64,000 nt of DNA, taken from assembly GCA_964016885.1 (NCBI GenBank), contig OZ024741.1, forward strand, positions 35,080,757 through 35,144,756, read 5' to 3'. The notes under the pieces were generated by a model, which had not been told where the DNA came from, made no database searches, and saw nothing but the letters and a program-made list of their open reading frames with translations. This document shows positions 1 through 10,409 of the stretch, one piece after another. The translations under genes and the position numbers were made by a program. The DNA comes from Eledone cirrhosa (lineage: Eukaryota; Mollusca; Cephalopoda; Octopoda; Eledonidae). Position 1 is the stretch's first letter. Every line of letters begins with the position of its first letter.

Positions 1-350
1 TATATATATATCTTACATAAGAAAATTTGTACAATGTACATAATATCTCAATGAAAAAAAAAGATCGCTAAATAAATCTAATTCAGAGAAGAAGCTAATA
101 CATCTTATACTAAATCGCCTGATCGGGTAAAATAATCTAAAATAATCTAAAATAACACTTGACAAGTATCTTTCTCTAGGGGATAGGGATAAGGCTTCAC
201 TAAGTTCCCTTACTGCAGTTTCCAAGATCAAGATGAGGCCTTCTAGCTTTGGATTGCCAGGGGAAGATACTTGTGAAGTGTTCTTATTTTAGATTACTTT
301 ACTGGGTGATTTTAGATTACTTTATGTCAGTGATTTTGTATACGATGTTC
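1..350. repeat. AT-rich leader with an inverted repeat
   Basis: No gene is visible. The stretch holds an inverted repeat. A left arm at about 127-180 carries tandem AATAATCTAAA units followed by AACACTTGACAAGTATCTT. It is mirrored at about 259-306, where AAGATACTTGTGAAGTGTT is followed by TTTTAGATTAC units. The roughly 80-nt loop looks unique. The arrangement resembles the other snap-back repeats of this window, but I find no hammerhead core in it. Confidence 0.5.
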
Positions 351-506
<156 letters not shown>

Positions 507-511
507 ACACA

Positions 512-1146
512 CAGTAATCCCCCGTTTATCGCGGGGGATACGTTCCAGAACCAACCTCGATAAATGAGAATCCACGATATAGAGAGACCATAAAGACAGC
601 TGTTGTTTTTATAGTTTAAGCCTTAAAATACCTTTCCTATAAGCTTTAAGTACATATAAACTCATTAAAACTCATTAAAACACACTTTTGTATTCAAACA
701 CCAAAAACAGTCAGTAACGATCGTATAGAAACTACCACCAACCATCGTACCACTAGTTACCAATGAAGACCATTACCAGCCACGTTAGCCGCTTGGTAAT
801 ACACTGCACATCTCCCATCAATCTATGAAGGGTTTGTAGTAGATTAGAGAAAAACGCTATCAGTAAAACAGTAATAGAATGAAAAATAAAAACATATTTT
901 AATAGTTAAAGCCTTAAGATGCCCCTTCCTTACGATATACTCTTCAATCACATCGAAACTTATTTAATAAGTTTGAATTTTAAACACATTTTATTCAGAC
1001 GTACCGCGATAAGAAAATAAATATGTCCTAACGAAAAATCCGTGATGTAGCGAGGATTACCGCGATAGGAAATTGGATACGTTCCAAAGAAAAATCAACG
1101 ATGTAGTGGAACCACGAAATGTGAACAGTGATATAGCGGGGGATTA
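512..1146. mobile_element. Tigger/pogo-like MITE
   Basis: A 635-bp non-coding element has terminal inverted repeats. The left end reads CAGTAATCCCCCGTTTATCG, and the reverse complement of the right end reads TAATCCCCCGCTATATC. The internal half repeats the theme (CGCGATAGGAAATTGGATAC, GATACGTTCCA). CAGT-type ends with CCCCCG are what I associate with Tigger/pogo members of Tc1/mariner, so the class call is by family resemblance. No transposase is present. The flanks are TA-rich, which fits TA-targeted insertion but hides the exact duplication. Confidence 0.65.
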
Positions 1147-1703
1147 ATGAAAATATATATATATATATAAATTTTAGCAACTTCCGTCCGTCCGTCACAC
1201 AAAGTGCGTGTGTGTGTTTGTGTGAATGTATATGTGTAAAAAGAAGGAAAGGGGTGGTGAATAAACTATAGCAAAACAGCGACTGGCGTTTCATTTGCTA
1301 CGCTGTGTTTGAGTGTCTGTGTATGTGTATGTTTGTGTAAATGTATGTGTGTGTGCGTTTATGTGAATGTATGTGTGTGTTTGTGTGAATGCATGATTAT
1401 TTGTGTGAATGTATGTCTGTGATCGTGCATTTTTGTAAGTACGTCTGTTTTTGCGCGTTTATATTTACATACTCATACATATAAATGTATGTATATGCAC
1501 ATTCACACATATACACACACATACACATACGCGTCAGCGTGTTGAAAAAATCCTAGTATACAATAATTCTAAGGTAAGAAATTGTCTAGACAAATGTATC
1601 CACAAATGCGTGTAAGAAGATTTGAGAGTAAAGTTGTTAGAAGATCGATTTTTACCATATATATATATTTATATATATATTTATATATATATATATATAC
1701 ATA

Positions 1704-1761
<58 letters not shown>

Positions 1762-1777
1762 GAGAGAGAGAGAGAGA

Positions 1778-1830
<53 letters not shown>

Positions 1831-1849
1831 AATTGTAAAGAATTATAGA
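1147..1849. repeat. Low-complexity TG-rich tract and (GA)n array
   Basis: No gene is visible. Degenerate TG/TATG-rich sequence (about 1200-1530) is followed by a short unique segment, then (TA)n at about 1657-1700 and a long (GA)n array at about 1706-1832. The frame over the GA array is an artefact (Arg-Glu repeats). Confidence 0.85.
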
Positions 1850-1865
1850 TAGATATATAGATAGA

Positions 1866-2087
1866 TTTCTTTATTTACCATAAAGGCATAAAAAGAAGGG
1901 ACAAATACAAAGGGGGAGTTTACATACAATCGAGTAAAAAGGGTATAAAATGAAAATAATTGAAAATAACCTCAAAAGGGAGGGGACGTGATGGGGGTTG
2001 CACCCCCCCCCCCCCCCCGAAAAAGTGTGCAATCCTTTGCCCGGGGAGCACATGGAGAAGGTGCTCCCCTCTCCTTTACTTCTCTAC
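1866..2087 (-). other. 3' untranslated region of the LINE
   Basis: Non-coding tail after the ORF2 stop. It contains a homopolymer of about 18 bases at 2001-2018 and a polyadenylation-type AATAAA (minus strand, 1870-1875) just before the TAGA-rich flank. There is no poly(A) tail, so the element ends in an ATCT-like tail. Confidence 0.6.
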
Positions 2088-5000
2088 CTACAGGATGGTA
2101 TACAGAGAAGGCCCATTTGCACGAGCCATTCTCGCCACTATCACCCACCTTTCATAAAACTGCCTGTGGCCAAGCACCTCTCTCTCCATTCTTATCCTTC
2201 TTCCGAAGTGATATCGGAAGAAGTAGACCAGACTATGGCCAGAGAGGAAGTTGCCTGACCTCAGACCTTTCAATCGTGTCCACCAAACAACCTCTTTCAA
2301 CATGGCTATTACGCACAGAAAAACCGCCTTTGCTTCCTTTGTGAAGAGGGGAGGCGGTTTGATTGTCATCACGGACTCGGCGGTCAATTTAATCGGCGCC
2401 ACCCGCGACAGTAGTCGTTCGGCGTAGCCCCACAGATCAGCCACACCCGGACATTGCACCAATGCATGCGCAACGGTTTCTTCGTGACGCACGCATCTAG
2501 GGCAAATCTTTTTTGAGGGATCCCTGCCCGGGCGCCCGTGTCTGTAGAGCCTCTCTCGAACGGGTAGAGCCCCTCGGTAGCACTGCCAGGCCAGTGACTT
2601 CTGGAAGTTGTCCATTGGTCCTGGGCCGAAAGTCCTACCGAACAGGCTGGCCAGTTCGTCTTCTTCCATGTCCAGCGACTCTCCAAGGGTGTCATCGCCC
2701 CTGCTAGCCACCAGTCCTCTATAGAATGATGAGGTGGATTCTCCACCGATGGCCTGGCCCGCTTGCCAGAGAGCCCTGAGCGCCTGAGCACACTCAGTGT
2801 GCCAGTCTCCCAGTTTTCCGGATCTTTGCTTGACCCAGGACTGTAGCTCGGTGAGCGAGACGAGTCTCGGAAAGGCTCGTTTCACGAACGGAGCCCACAC
2901 CGGTTGACCAGTGAGGAATACCTGTAGGTGCCGTAGCCTTAATGCGTGCCTACGCATCATCAACCACGGCATCCCCAGCCCTCCTTTCGAAGGTTGTTGG
3001 CAGCAGATGGATCTTCTCACCATAGGAGGGCGCTTCTTCCAAAGAAATTGGAAGAGCATGCGTTCCATGGTGGTGAGTGTTTCCTTAGGGTAAGGCACGA
3101 CAGTCAGGCGGTAGTAAGTGACGGACGCTATGTAAATGTTCGCCACCTCCGCCCGGCCTTTTAGGGACAGCTTACACTTGGCCCATTTCTGGGTTAGTGC
3201 AAACACCTTGTTCTCGTAACCTTGTTCCAGTTCTTTTCCACCTGGAGGTCCGGTCCAAACCAGACCCCAAGCAACTTTACCGGGCCCTCCGTCCAGTGTC
3301 CGACGACACCGTCGGGAGGCATCGGTCTGCTTCTCCACGTTCCGAGTTGCAGCCCGATGGATTTTTCCCGGTTCAGTTTCGCTCCTGACAACCTTTCGTA
3401 ATCCTCCAGTAAGGTACCGATCGCCTCGATCTCCGAGTCGGTCGATACCATTACTGTTACGTCATCGGCGTAGGCCGACACCGCTTTGCTCAATCCTGGT
3501 TCCAGGGGGATACCCTGCAACAACTCCAACTTCCTCAGTAAAGGCTCGAGAGTCAATACGTACAGAAGGGAGGAGAGAGGGCACCCCTGTCGAATGGATC
3601 GTGTGATTTTGAACGGCTTCGAAAGGTAGCCGTTCACCTTGATCCTAGAACAGATGTGGTTGCTATGTAAGGCAGTGATCCAGCCTCTGAAAACAGGACC
3701 GAACCCAGCCGCCGCTAGCACCGCATCCAGGTAACCATGGTCGACCCTATCGAAGGCCTTAGACTGATCCAAGTTGATCAGGGCCCCACCGAAGCCGGGT
3801 TTGTTGCCAACCCTCTCTATGATGTATCACATGAGGTGGAGGTTATCGTGAATGGACCTGGATGGGATAGCACATGTCTGCGCATCTCCCACCAGGCCAC
3901 CCACGACAAGCGCCAACCTCTTTGCTAACACCTTGGCCAAAATCTTTAACTCTGTGTTTAGCAGGGTTATGGGCCGAAAATTATTTATACTATCTCCCTT
4001 GTTCTCGTCCTTCCTCACCAGCGTGACTACGCCCTTGGCTACAGAACAAGGAATTCTCCCGTTCTGCTGCCAATTGCAGTAGACCGCTTCGAGGAGTTCG
4101 GAGAAGAAGACCGGCATTGCTAAATAAAGTTCGTAAGGTATACCATCGAGACCTGGAGATTTGCGTCTGCTGCATTGGCTCAGCGCATCTCCGATCTCAT
4201 CAGCCGAGATTGGTCCCTTGCAGGACTCCGCCTCTTCGCTCGAGAGACGCGGCAGGCCGTCGAGGTATGGACCGAAATCCACGTCCCCGTCCGGACCCTC
4301 GCCTCCCCTGAACAATCGGGCAAAGTGCCTTTGAAAGGTCTCGCACATCTGCTTAGGCTCCTGGATCACCCGTCCATCTTCGTCTTGCAACGACCGGATG
4401 GTGGATCGATTTCCACTCTTAGCTTCTGTCACGCGGGCCCAGCCAACGGCTTTGGCCCCCTCATTACCTAGAGCACGTATTTTACTTCGAATGAAGCAGC
4501 CTTCGTGTTTTGCATCGAAAAACTGGTTCAAGGCCGTCCTCGATGCCAGCACTCTGGCCACATCTTCGCCCTTGATTGCCTCTTCTAATTTACCTGTTAA
4601 TTCTTTCTCGTTTCTATTCCTATCGGCAGCTAACATCTTGCTATAACTTATTGATTCTGTTTTAATCTCTCTTTTGAGAGACGCCCACCATCGGTTGTTG
4701 ACGATTGCACCCGTCAACCTCTCCTTAACTAATCTGCTAATCCGGTTTCTGTAAGTCTCTTTTGCCGGTAAAGACAAATTAAGTTTCCAGTAACCGGGAC
4801 CCTGTTTATGTGTTTTCTCGAGATTGACTACGCAGGTCACTAATTTGTGATCCGTGTAGCCAACCGTGCGCATTTCTGGACAGCTTAATATGTCCCTATC
4901 CTTACTTCTAACTAAGAATCTATCTAAGTACGATCTAGATTGACCACTGTGGTTTCTCCAAGTCCAGGTAGGCACAGTTGGAAAATCTAGTCGATATCTA

Positions 5001-5526
5001 TCGACCAAGTTAAAACGGTCGAGTAACCCCTTGAGGCTGTTACACCCCCTCTATTAGGACATGCTCCTGCATAGTCCCAACGTGCATCTAGGATGTCATT
5101 CCAATCCCCCGCTAGAAGCAGGGAACGCGACGTTCCCAGAAAAGTATCTAAACGCTGGAAGAAGTCGGGCCGTTCAGCTCCGAAAGGGGAGTAGACGGCG
5201 ACCAGTCTTAAGGCCGCACCTTCACTACTGCCAACGTCTAGCACCAACAAACGACCCTCCGGGTCCGAGTGCACAACCTGTACGGCAAGACCCAGGTGTT
5301 TTTGCAGCAGTACGACAACCCCACCCCCACCTCCAGGTTGACAGAGAGATGCATGCACCTCAAAGTCATCGAAGGTAGGGGCCAGCTGCCGCACGACGCT
5401 GATCCGAGTCTCACAGATAACCATTACATTTATACCACATGACCTGAGGTCATTTAGAAGCTTTGCTTGCTTCCAAGTTGAGCCCAGGCCACGTGCATTT
5501 AAACATCCTACTCTTAACACATCCAT
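2088..5526 (-). pseudogene. LINE ORF2: AP endonuclease, reverse transcriptase and C-terminal zinc finger (broken)
   Basis: This is the LINE polymerase, which nicks target DNA and reverse-transcribes the element RNA in place. The piece at 5526-4987 carries the apurinic endonuclease signature (LNARGLG near the N-terminus, ICETRI, LLAGDWND). The piece at 5008-3827 supplies the YTDHKL endonuclease end, a linker and early RT (NNFRPITLLN). The piece at 3772-3194 has RT motif A (DQSKAFDRVD), RQGCPLS and the catalytic YADDVTV. The piece from about 3230 to 2088 has thumb/connection sequence and a C-terminal zinc finger (CPRCVRHEETVAHALVQCP). Frame changes lie near 4990-5010 and 3195-3240, and an in-frame TGA sits at 3827-3829, so it cannot make one protein. 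The total is about 1,145 codons, normal for the family. The Met at 5526 suits the start because the endonuclease begins at once. Confidence 0.9.
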
Positions 5527-5559
5527 GTGGGCGGCAGAGCCAAAGGAGAGTGTAGAGAC

Positions 5560-7205
5560 CTACCTTTCCGCTTCCCGGGGTTCGGGTCGCACGACTTCCA
5601 TGGGGTCGGGGGTGTTGGGTGAAGGGGTGTCTTGTGGTGGTGTGGGGTCGTCAGTGTGTGGTGGGGTTGGGGTGTTTGGAGTTGTGTTGGGGAGGGGAAG
5701 GGGAGGGGGAAAGCTTTTTAGTAGGACGCGGTTTATGGGTTTGACAGAGGGTGGTCCTACGTCCTCCTTAAAATCCTTTTTTAGTTTTTGGTAGAGGTTC
5801 ATTGGGATCTTTATTAATTTTAAATGTGGGTAGTTTTCTGAAGAAACAAAGTTTACACCTTCGGTTTGTACCGAAGGATTATTGTTTATGAGTTCATTTA
5901 ATTTATTATTGTTTCTGTTGATGTAAGTATAGTGTAATGTCTTTTTTTTCGGATGGTGTGAGTGTTTCGAAGAAGGGAGGGGCAGGTTTGGTTTTGTTTG
6001 TTGCTGGAGGGGTGTTTTCTGTTTTGTTGGATTGTGTTGACATTTGGGTGGGGGTTGTTTGGCCTTGTGTGTTTTGCACATGTTTTCTTTTTTTCCTTTT
6101 AATCTGTCTGAAGGACTCCGTTTCTTCCTCCGAATTCGTTGGGTTATCTTCAGTGTTGGAGGGAAGAGGTATGTTTGCTGGTAATGTTTCCGTGTTGGTT
6201 TTCTTTGTGGGGGAGATGGATGTCACTATGTTAGACTGTGTTGTGTGTTGTGTCTGCGGTGGTTGTGTTGTTTTATTGAGTGAGGGGTTGGGTGGGCCTG
6301 TATTTTGTTTTGGGGTAATGTGTTGTGACTGTTTGTGTTGTGGTGGTGGTGTAGTTTTACTGAGGGACGGGTTGGGTGGGACTGAGTTTTGTTGTTTGTT
6401 TATCTGTTGTGGTGGTGGTGGTGGAGCTGGTGTTGGTAGCAGGGTTTTCTTTTTGTTGAGTTGGGGACAAGCGGCCTTCAGGTGCCCTCTGCCTGCACAG
6501 ATATGACAGGACGGCCTTCTCCCCTCCACGCTAATGTTTATATACCCGTGGCCCTCTAATAGGATTCTGTCGGGTATTTCGGCGATGCGTTCAGGCTTCA
6601 TTTGCACTACCAGCTCTATACCTGTTCCACTGAACGCATTGCCTGTGGTTTTCCCAATGGAAATCACGTTGTCATTCACTGGATCGATGAAGCCAGCTAT
6701 GAGCCAGCAGTAGTCCACATCTGGCATCATTGCATCCAGCCATATGCGTTGAGGTCTTTTACCCATATAAGATGGATAAAAGGTAAAATTTTTCGAACGA
6801 ATCGGTGACAAAGCACATTTTTTTGCCGCCGATTCGTTCTTCATGATAATTGCTAGGCTTCCATACAGTCTGTCTTTTCTTATGAAAGTGGTTTCATTAA
6901 GTACTTCTGTGAGTACTGTTTTGATATCTGCTTGAGTGGGCTGTTCAGGTTTTTTTGAAGTGTTGTTGATGGTGCGGAACACGACCGTTCGACTTTCAAT
7001 GTCTTTGGTGAGTTCTTGAGGCATTTTTACCGATAAAATACCATTCTCTCCTTCACTTATGTATTGTTTGGCGTCTGTGATTCTTCGTGCCACATCTGAA
7101 ATATTTTCAGGTATATATGTCAAAGATTTCTTTGTTGTTTGTGCAAATGAAATCTTGTCGTCTGCTTTGCTTTCTGTTATGGTGTTATTTTCAAATGTTA
7201 TTTTT
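5560..7205 (-). pseudogene. LINE ORF1: RNA-binding gag-like protein with CCHC zinc knuckle (frameshifted)
   Basis: ORF1 proteins coat LINE RNA. The long frame (7324-5906) has a central domain ending in a clear CX2CX4HX4C knuckle (CHICAGRGHLKAAC, about 6475-6516). A Pro/Gln/Asn/Thr-rich low-complexity stretch and a basic patch (KRKKRKH) follow. The reading then shifts near the A8 run at about 5940-5949 into a second frame (to 5560) that continues the Pro-rich tail and stops 34 bp before ORF2. The first residues of the long frame (Ile-Tyr-Leu-Ser repeats) come from the GATA microsatellite and are not protein. I infer that the true N-terminus is missing or starts near 7200. Confidence 0.8.
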
Positions 7206-7209
7206 GTAT

Positions 7210-7265
<56 letters not shown>
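7206..7265. repeat. (GATA)n microsatellite at the LINE 5' junction
   Basis: About fifteen GATA units lie immediately upstream of the LINE body. A shorter TAGA-rich piece lies at the opposite end (1846-1866), so the LINE appears to have entered or duplicated a GATA array. Confidence 0.95.
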
Positions 7266-7267
<2 letters not shown>

Positions 7268-7731
7268 TGCCAAAGAAAAATCGGATAGCAAGTTAAAGAA
7301 TTTACATAGATAGTAAAATTCCATATATTTCCAAATTGGATAGCAGGTAAAAGATAACTTATTTAAATATGGTAAAATTCCGAAAATTTCGCCGGAGATA
7401 GATCAGTAAAATTTAGTAAGTGGGCGGGAGGAGGTGTAATGATTAATCGAGATCCGAGGGTACGCACATATATATGTTTCAATATTATACAATTATATAT
7501 ATATGTGTGTGTTTTTATATTATACGGTACATTTATTATATATATATATATACTATATAACATTATACAATAGTATATGTTATAATGATAATACATGATA
7601 TAATACATTATATAATGCATTATATAATACATTACATTGTCGTTTGTGCGATATTACATAATATATTATGTAATGTTAAATATATTACTCACACACACAA
7701 ACCGTATATATATTTATATTGTATCATATTG
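7266..7731. other. AT-rich intergenic stretch
   Basis: No gene is visible. There are palindromic TA-rich motifs (around 7540-7680, for example TTATATAATGCATTATATAA) and short (TA)n and (CA)n tracts. Confidence 0.6.
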
Positions 7732-7899
7732 TTGGCAGTATCGGTAGAGAGTCGGACACCATGCTTTCCAGCATAGTTACGTCTCTTTACGGTCGCGGTT
7801 CAAATCCCGCCGAGGTTAACTTTGCGGGGTCGATAAAATAAAGTACCAGTAATGTACTGGGTAATTGCTAGCTTTGTGCCAAAAGTAGAAATAATTATA
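7732..7899 (+). mobile_element. Ceph-type SINE with internal deletion
   Basis: The tRNA-derived head contains a B box (GGTTCAAATCC, 7797-7807). The conserved central block follows, then the TTGTGCCAAAAGTAGAAA tail. This copy lacks about 18 nt (the CCTTTCATCCTTACGG part) just after AACTTTG. Confidence 0.92.
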
Positions 7900-7969
7900 T
7901 TGTATTATATTATATTATATTATATTGTATTATATTATATTATATTATATTATATTATATTATATTAGA
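7896..7969. repeat. (TTATA)n array between two SINEs
   Basis: About fourteen 5-bp TATAT/TTATA units. They probably grew from the AT-rich tail of the upstream SINE. Confidence 0.9.
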
Positions 7970-8160
7970 GGGCGGTGGATTGGCAGTATCGGTAGAGGGT
8001 CGGACGCCATGCTTTCCAGCATAGTTACGTCCCTTTACGATCTGAGTTCAAATCCCGCCGAGGTTGACTTTGCCTTTCATCCTGACGGGGTCGATAAAAT
8101 AAAGTACCAGTAATGCACTGGGTAATTGCTGGCCTTGTGCCAAAAGTAGAAACAATTATA
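7970..8160 (+). mobile_element. Ceph-type SINE, full length
   Basis: Complete copy. The GGGCGGTGGATTGGCAGTAT head, tRNA-like promoter region, central Ceph block (GGGGTCGATAAAATAAAGT) and AAAAGTAGAAACAATTATA tail are all present. It serves as the local reference for the truncated copies. Confidence 0.95.
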
Positions 8161-8613
8161 TTATACCAGTGTACCTGTGCCATCAATAATGACGCCAAAG
8201 TCAGTAAATGACTTCAGGATTGGTATGCCATATATACCAGGATATCTGAACAATTATACAGGCTGTGAAATTTGCGTTTTCATAAATCTAAGGTTTGCGT
8301 AAGAGAAACTCTATAGTTTATATTGATTACTGAGACCTGGAAATTATTAAAAATAAAAACATTTTAAAAATTTATTTCTAGGATATAATTATATAAATGT
8401 TTAGCATATACAAATGACATACAGGATTAAATGTATGAGTAACTGTGAAAAAATAACTATTTACAGAGACAAATATTGGGTTAGAATACATAACGCTGCG
8501 ATTGGAAAGTAAACTTCTTATTGTAGCAACATGACTGAGATAGGAAATGCGTTGTGCGTGTATGTTTGTGTGTGTTAATTTTAAAGGGTTGCAATCAGTG
8601 ACATTCATAAATG

Positions 8614-8660
<47 letters not shown>
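8161..8660. other. Intergenic stretch without recognisable gene
   Basis: AT-rich sequence with a (TA)n(TG)n microsatellite at about 8611-8658. A 76-codon open frame on the minus strand has no recognisable motif. Confidence 0.5.
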
Positions 8661-9330
8661 CGAAATTCTTCTATGTCTTGACGAAGATTCGAAATCGAAT
8701 CTAAAATTTCTCGCTTCTAAAACCACCTAGTGTTAGGAATTCTCACTATTGTCCTGTCAAAGGACAACTATGATAAACGTATACACCACGTGACCTGTGA
8801 TCCCAGACACTTGATAGACGATACACACATGGCTACTATTGTTTCAAAAACCATATACACATCCTTCTAGCTATAGTATTCTTATAAATACAATCGCTTC
8901 GAGAACCGAACCAGAGACAGTTGATAACACAGACGACAGAAGAACGTTCTGCTACCGCTATGAATTTCTCTTCACGAACACAGTCTTCTACCTACTATTC
9001 TCTCACATTGCATACCAGCTCGACAGATTGAACACTACTACAGAAACCATGTATGCTAAGGATAAACACACACAGACACACAGTAGATTTCCTTATATTG
9101 TTCCGTACTACACTTTATCTATCCTTTCAACTTCCTGTCATTTCTTTACTACTGTAAACTACAACACAACTACTACTGTATCGTTTTATTTGATACATGT
9201 ATTTACGCTAGCTCGAAGTAGCTAGTAAGACTATTAATGTAGTGATAATTACTGTCACGATTTTATTACTCAATATTCGATGTACCAACAAGTGAATTTT
9301 ATTATTATAAAATAAACATTGTCAACATCA
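8661..9330 (+). repeat. Interspersed repeat family A, copy 1
   Basis: About 670 bp recurs in reverse orientation at 30757-31990. Shared landmarks include CACCTAGTGTTAGGAATTCT, GACACTTGATAGACG, GCTCGACAGATTGAACACTA and, at the right end, TTACTCAATATTCGATG. An open frame (8839-9225) overlaps it. Part of that frame aligns with an open frame in the second copy (a conserved TNTVFYLLFSHI-like stretch and KDKHT), so the repeat may include eroded coding sequence. I cannot name its class. Confidence 0.75.
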
Positions 9331-9428
9331 CAGTCCTTCATCATTCTTTTAATCATTCATCCTGCAAAGAATACATCTATTTCGCTACATAATGTAACCC
9401 CCATCACTACATAGTGTATATATATATT

Positions 9429-9591
9429 TATCCCGGGTTCAATCGGGGGTAACCACAGTAAGTAAAGTACTCAATACATAGCAGAGTATAAATATTTAAT
9501 ATAGAAATGGTTTCTACCAATCCGCTTTCCTGATGATTTCTTCCAAATGAAACAGTCCTAGTCCTGTAGAAGCCATTTATATATATATATA
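9429..9591 (+). repeat. Hammerhead-bearing repeat family B, copy 1
   Basis: The first 85 bp (TTTATCCCGGGTTCAATCGG onward) match 33418-33500 directly. After TTTCTACC the sequence flips, so that the hammerhead module here lies on the plus strand while in the other copy it lies on the minus strand. It ends in a short (TA)n. A third, decayed relative is at about 62700-62835. Confidence 0.7.
9524..9574 (+). ncRNA. Candidate type I hammerhead ribozyme
   Basis: The core CTGATGA (9530-9536) is followed by a weak stem II and then GAAA (9549-9552). Stem III is ACAG/CTGT (9552-9555 with 9564-9567). The predicted cleavage base is A9568, after U9567. Stem I pairs GCTTTC (9524-9529) with GAAGCC (9569-9574) through four pairs, one mismatch and one more pair. 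Stem II (TTTC...AAAT) starts with a U-U and a C-A mismatch, whereas the family-B relative at 33499 has UUC/GAA, so this copy may have lost some activity. Confidence 0.6.
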
Positions 9592-9749
9592 TCTGATCTA
9601 ACTGTCGAAACAGCCGGAGCTCAGCCGTCGGGGTCCTGAATCTTTTCATATTACCCTCTCTACTATTTCAAGTATCGAGTACTCTGGAGGGTTATGGTCC
9701 ACCTGGTATTTTACCACACCCTATCTGATATATATATATATATATGAAT
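9592..9749. other. Short unique stretch
   Basis: Unique-looking sequence ending in a (TA)n tract at 9729-9744. No gene or repeat is recognised. Confidence 0.4.
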
Positions 9750-9863
9750 GTATATATAGTGTATTTTGCAATACACTGTATGCTTAATTAAAAGCATTTT
9801 GAAGACCTTACGCTATTGTTTTAAAGTAGTGACTATGTCACTTACCTTCTTTTTTCAGCAAAT

Positions 9864-9865
<2 letters not shown>

Positions 9866-9953
<88 letters not shown>
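9866..9953. repeat. (GA)n microsatellite
   Basis: About 44 GA units, inserted in or expanded from the AAAGAGAG end of the left arm of the surrounding inverted-repeat element. Confidence 0.97.
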
Positions 9954-9958
<5 letters not shown>

Positions 9959-10105
9959 ACAGTGTATTGCAAAATACACTATATATACATTCATATACAA
10001 ATCGCTATTTCAGAGCACCAATTCTAATTTTCAATTAGTTCCTGATTATTACTGGAATTCTATAAGAAACCAACATTCATAATTTTCAGCAGGCAAAGGG
10101 AGTGG

Positions 10106-10153
10106 TAAGCTCTGAGGAGTACCAACAGTACGAAACAAAGATCTGTCAGCTTA
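10106..10153 (+). ncRNA. Type I hammerhead ribozyme, all core positions intact
   Basis: Stem I is TAAGCT (10106-10111) pairing perfectly with AGCTTA (10148-10153). The core CTGAGGA is at 10112-10118. Stem II is GTAC/GTAC (10119-10122 with 10128-10131) closed by loop CAACA. GAAA is at 10132-10135. Stem III is ACA/TGT around a 6-nt loop, and the cleavage triplet GTC ends at 10147. Cleavage is predicted between C10147 and A10148. Every invariant position (C3 U4 G5 A6 G8 A9 G12 A13 A14, A15.1-U16.1, H17=C) is present in 48 nt. It lies in the middle of an inverted-repeat element and reads toward the (TA)n array at 10298. Confidence 0.85.
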
Positions 10154-10297
10154 TCTCCCTTTGTTTGCTGAAAAAAAGAAATAAGTGACATAGTGACTAC
10201 TTTAAAACAATAGCGTAAGGTCTTCAAAAGGCTTTTAATTAAGCATATAGTGTATTGCAAAATACACTATATATACATTCATATATATATCGCTATT

Positions 10298-10312
10298 TAT
10301 ATATATATATAC

Positions 10313-10402
<90 letters not shown>
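10298..10402. repeat. (TA)n microsatellite
   Basis: Almost pure TA with a few C interruptions near 10310-10322. It marks the boundary between the inverted-repeat element and repeat family C. Confidence 0.97.

Positions 10403-10409
<7 letters not shown>

Larger units (their letters stand above)
1850..7205 (-). mobile_element. Non-LTR retrotransposon (LINE), L1/Tx1-like, near full length
   Basis: A 5.4-kb LINE is read on the minus strand. ORF1 (about 7205-5560) is followed after some 34 bp by ORF2 (5526-2088), then a 3' UTR of about 220 bp. The UTR contains a run of about 18 C on the minus-strand complement (G on the transcript) near 2001-2018 and an AATAAA signal at 1870-1875. GATA/TAGA repeats flank both ends: 1846-1866 at the 3' side and 7206-7265 at the 5' side. 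The EN-RT-zinc-finger order with a CCHC ORF1 fits the L1/Tx1 group, which is my best family call. Frameshifts and a nonsense codon make this copy defective. The 5' end is probably truncated, because ORF1 opens into the microsatellite. Confidence 0.85.
9750..10290 (+). repeat. Inverted-repeat element carrying a textbook hammerhead
   Basis: The left arm (9750-9866: AGTGTATTTTGCAATACACT ... GTAGTGACTATGTCACTTA) is mirrored by the right arm (10158-10275). A (GA)n array (9866-9953) has expanded at the end of the left arm. A third copy of the arm tip lies at 9960-9998. The central part holds the ribozyme at 10106-10153. No coding capacity is seen, so this is a non-autonomous snap-back element. Confidence 0.8.
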
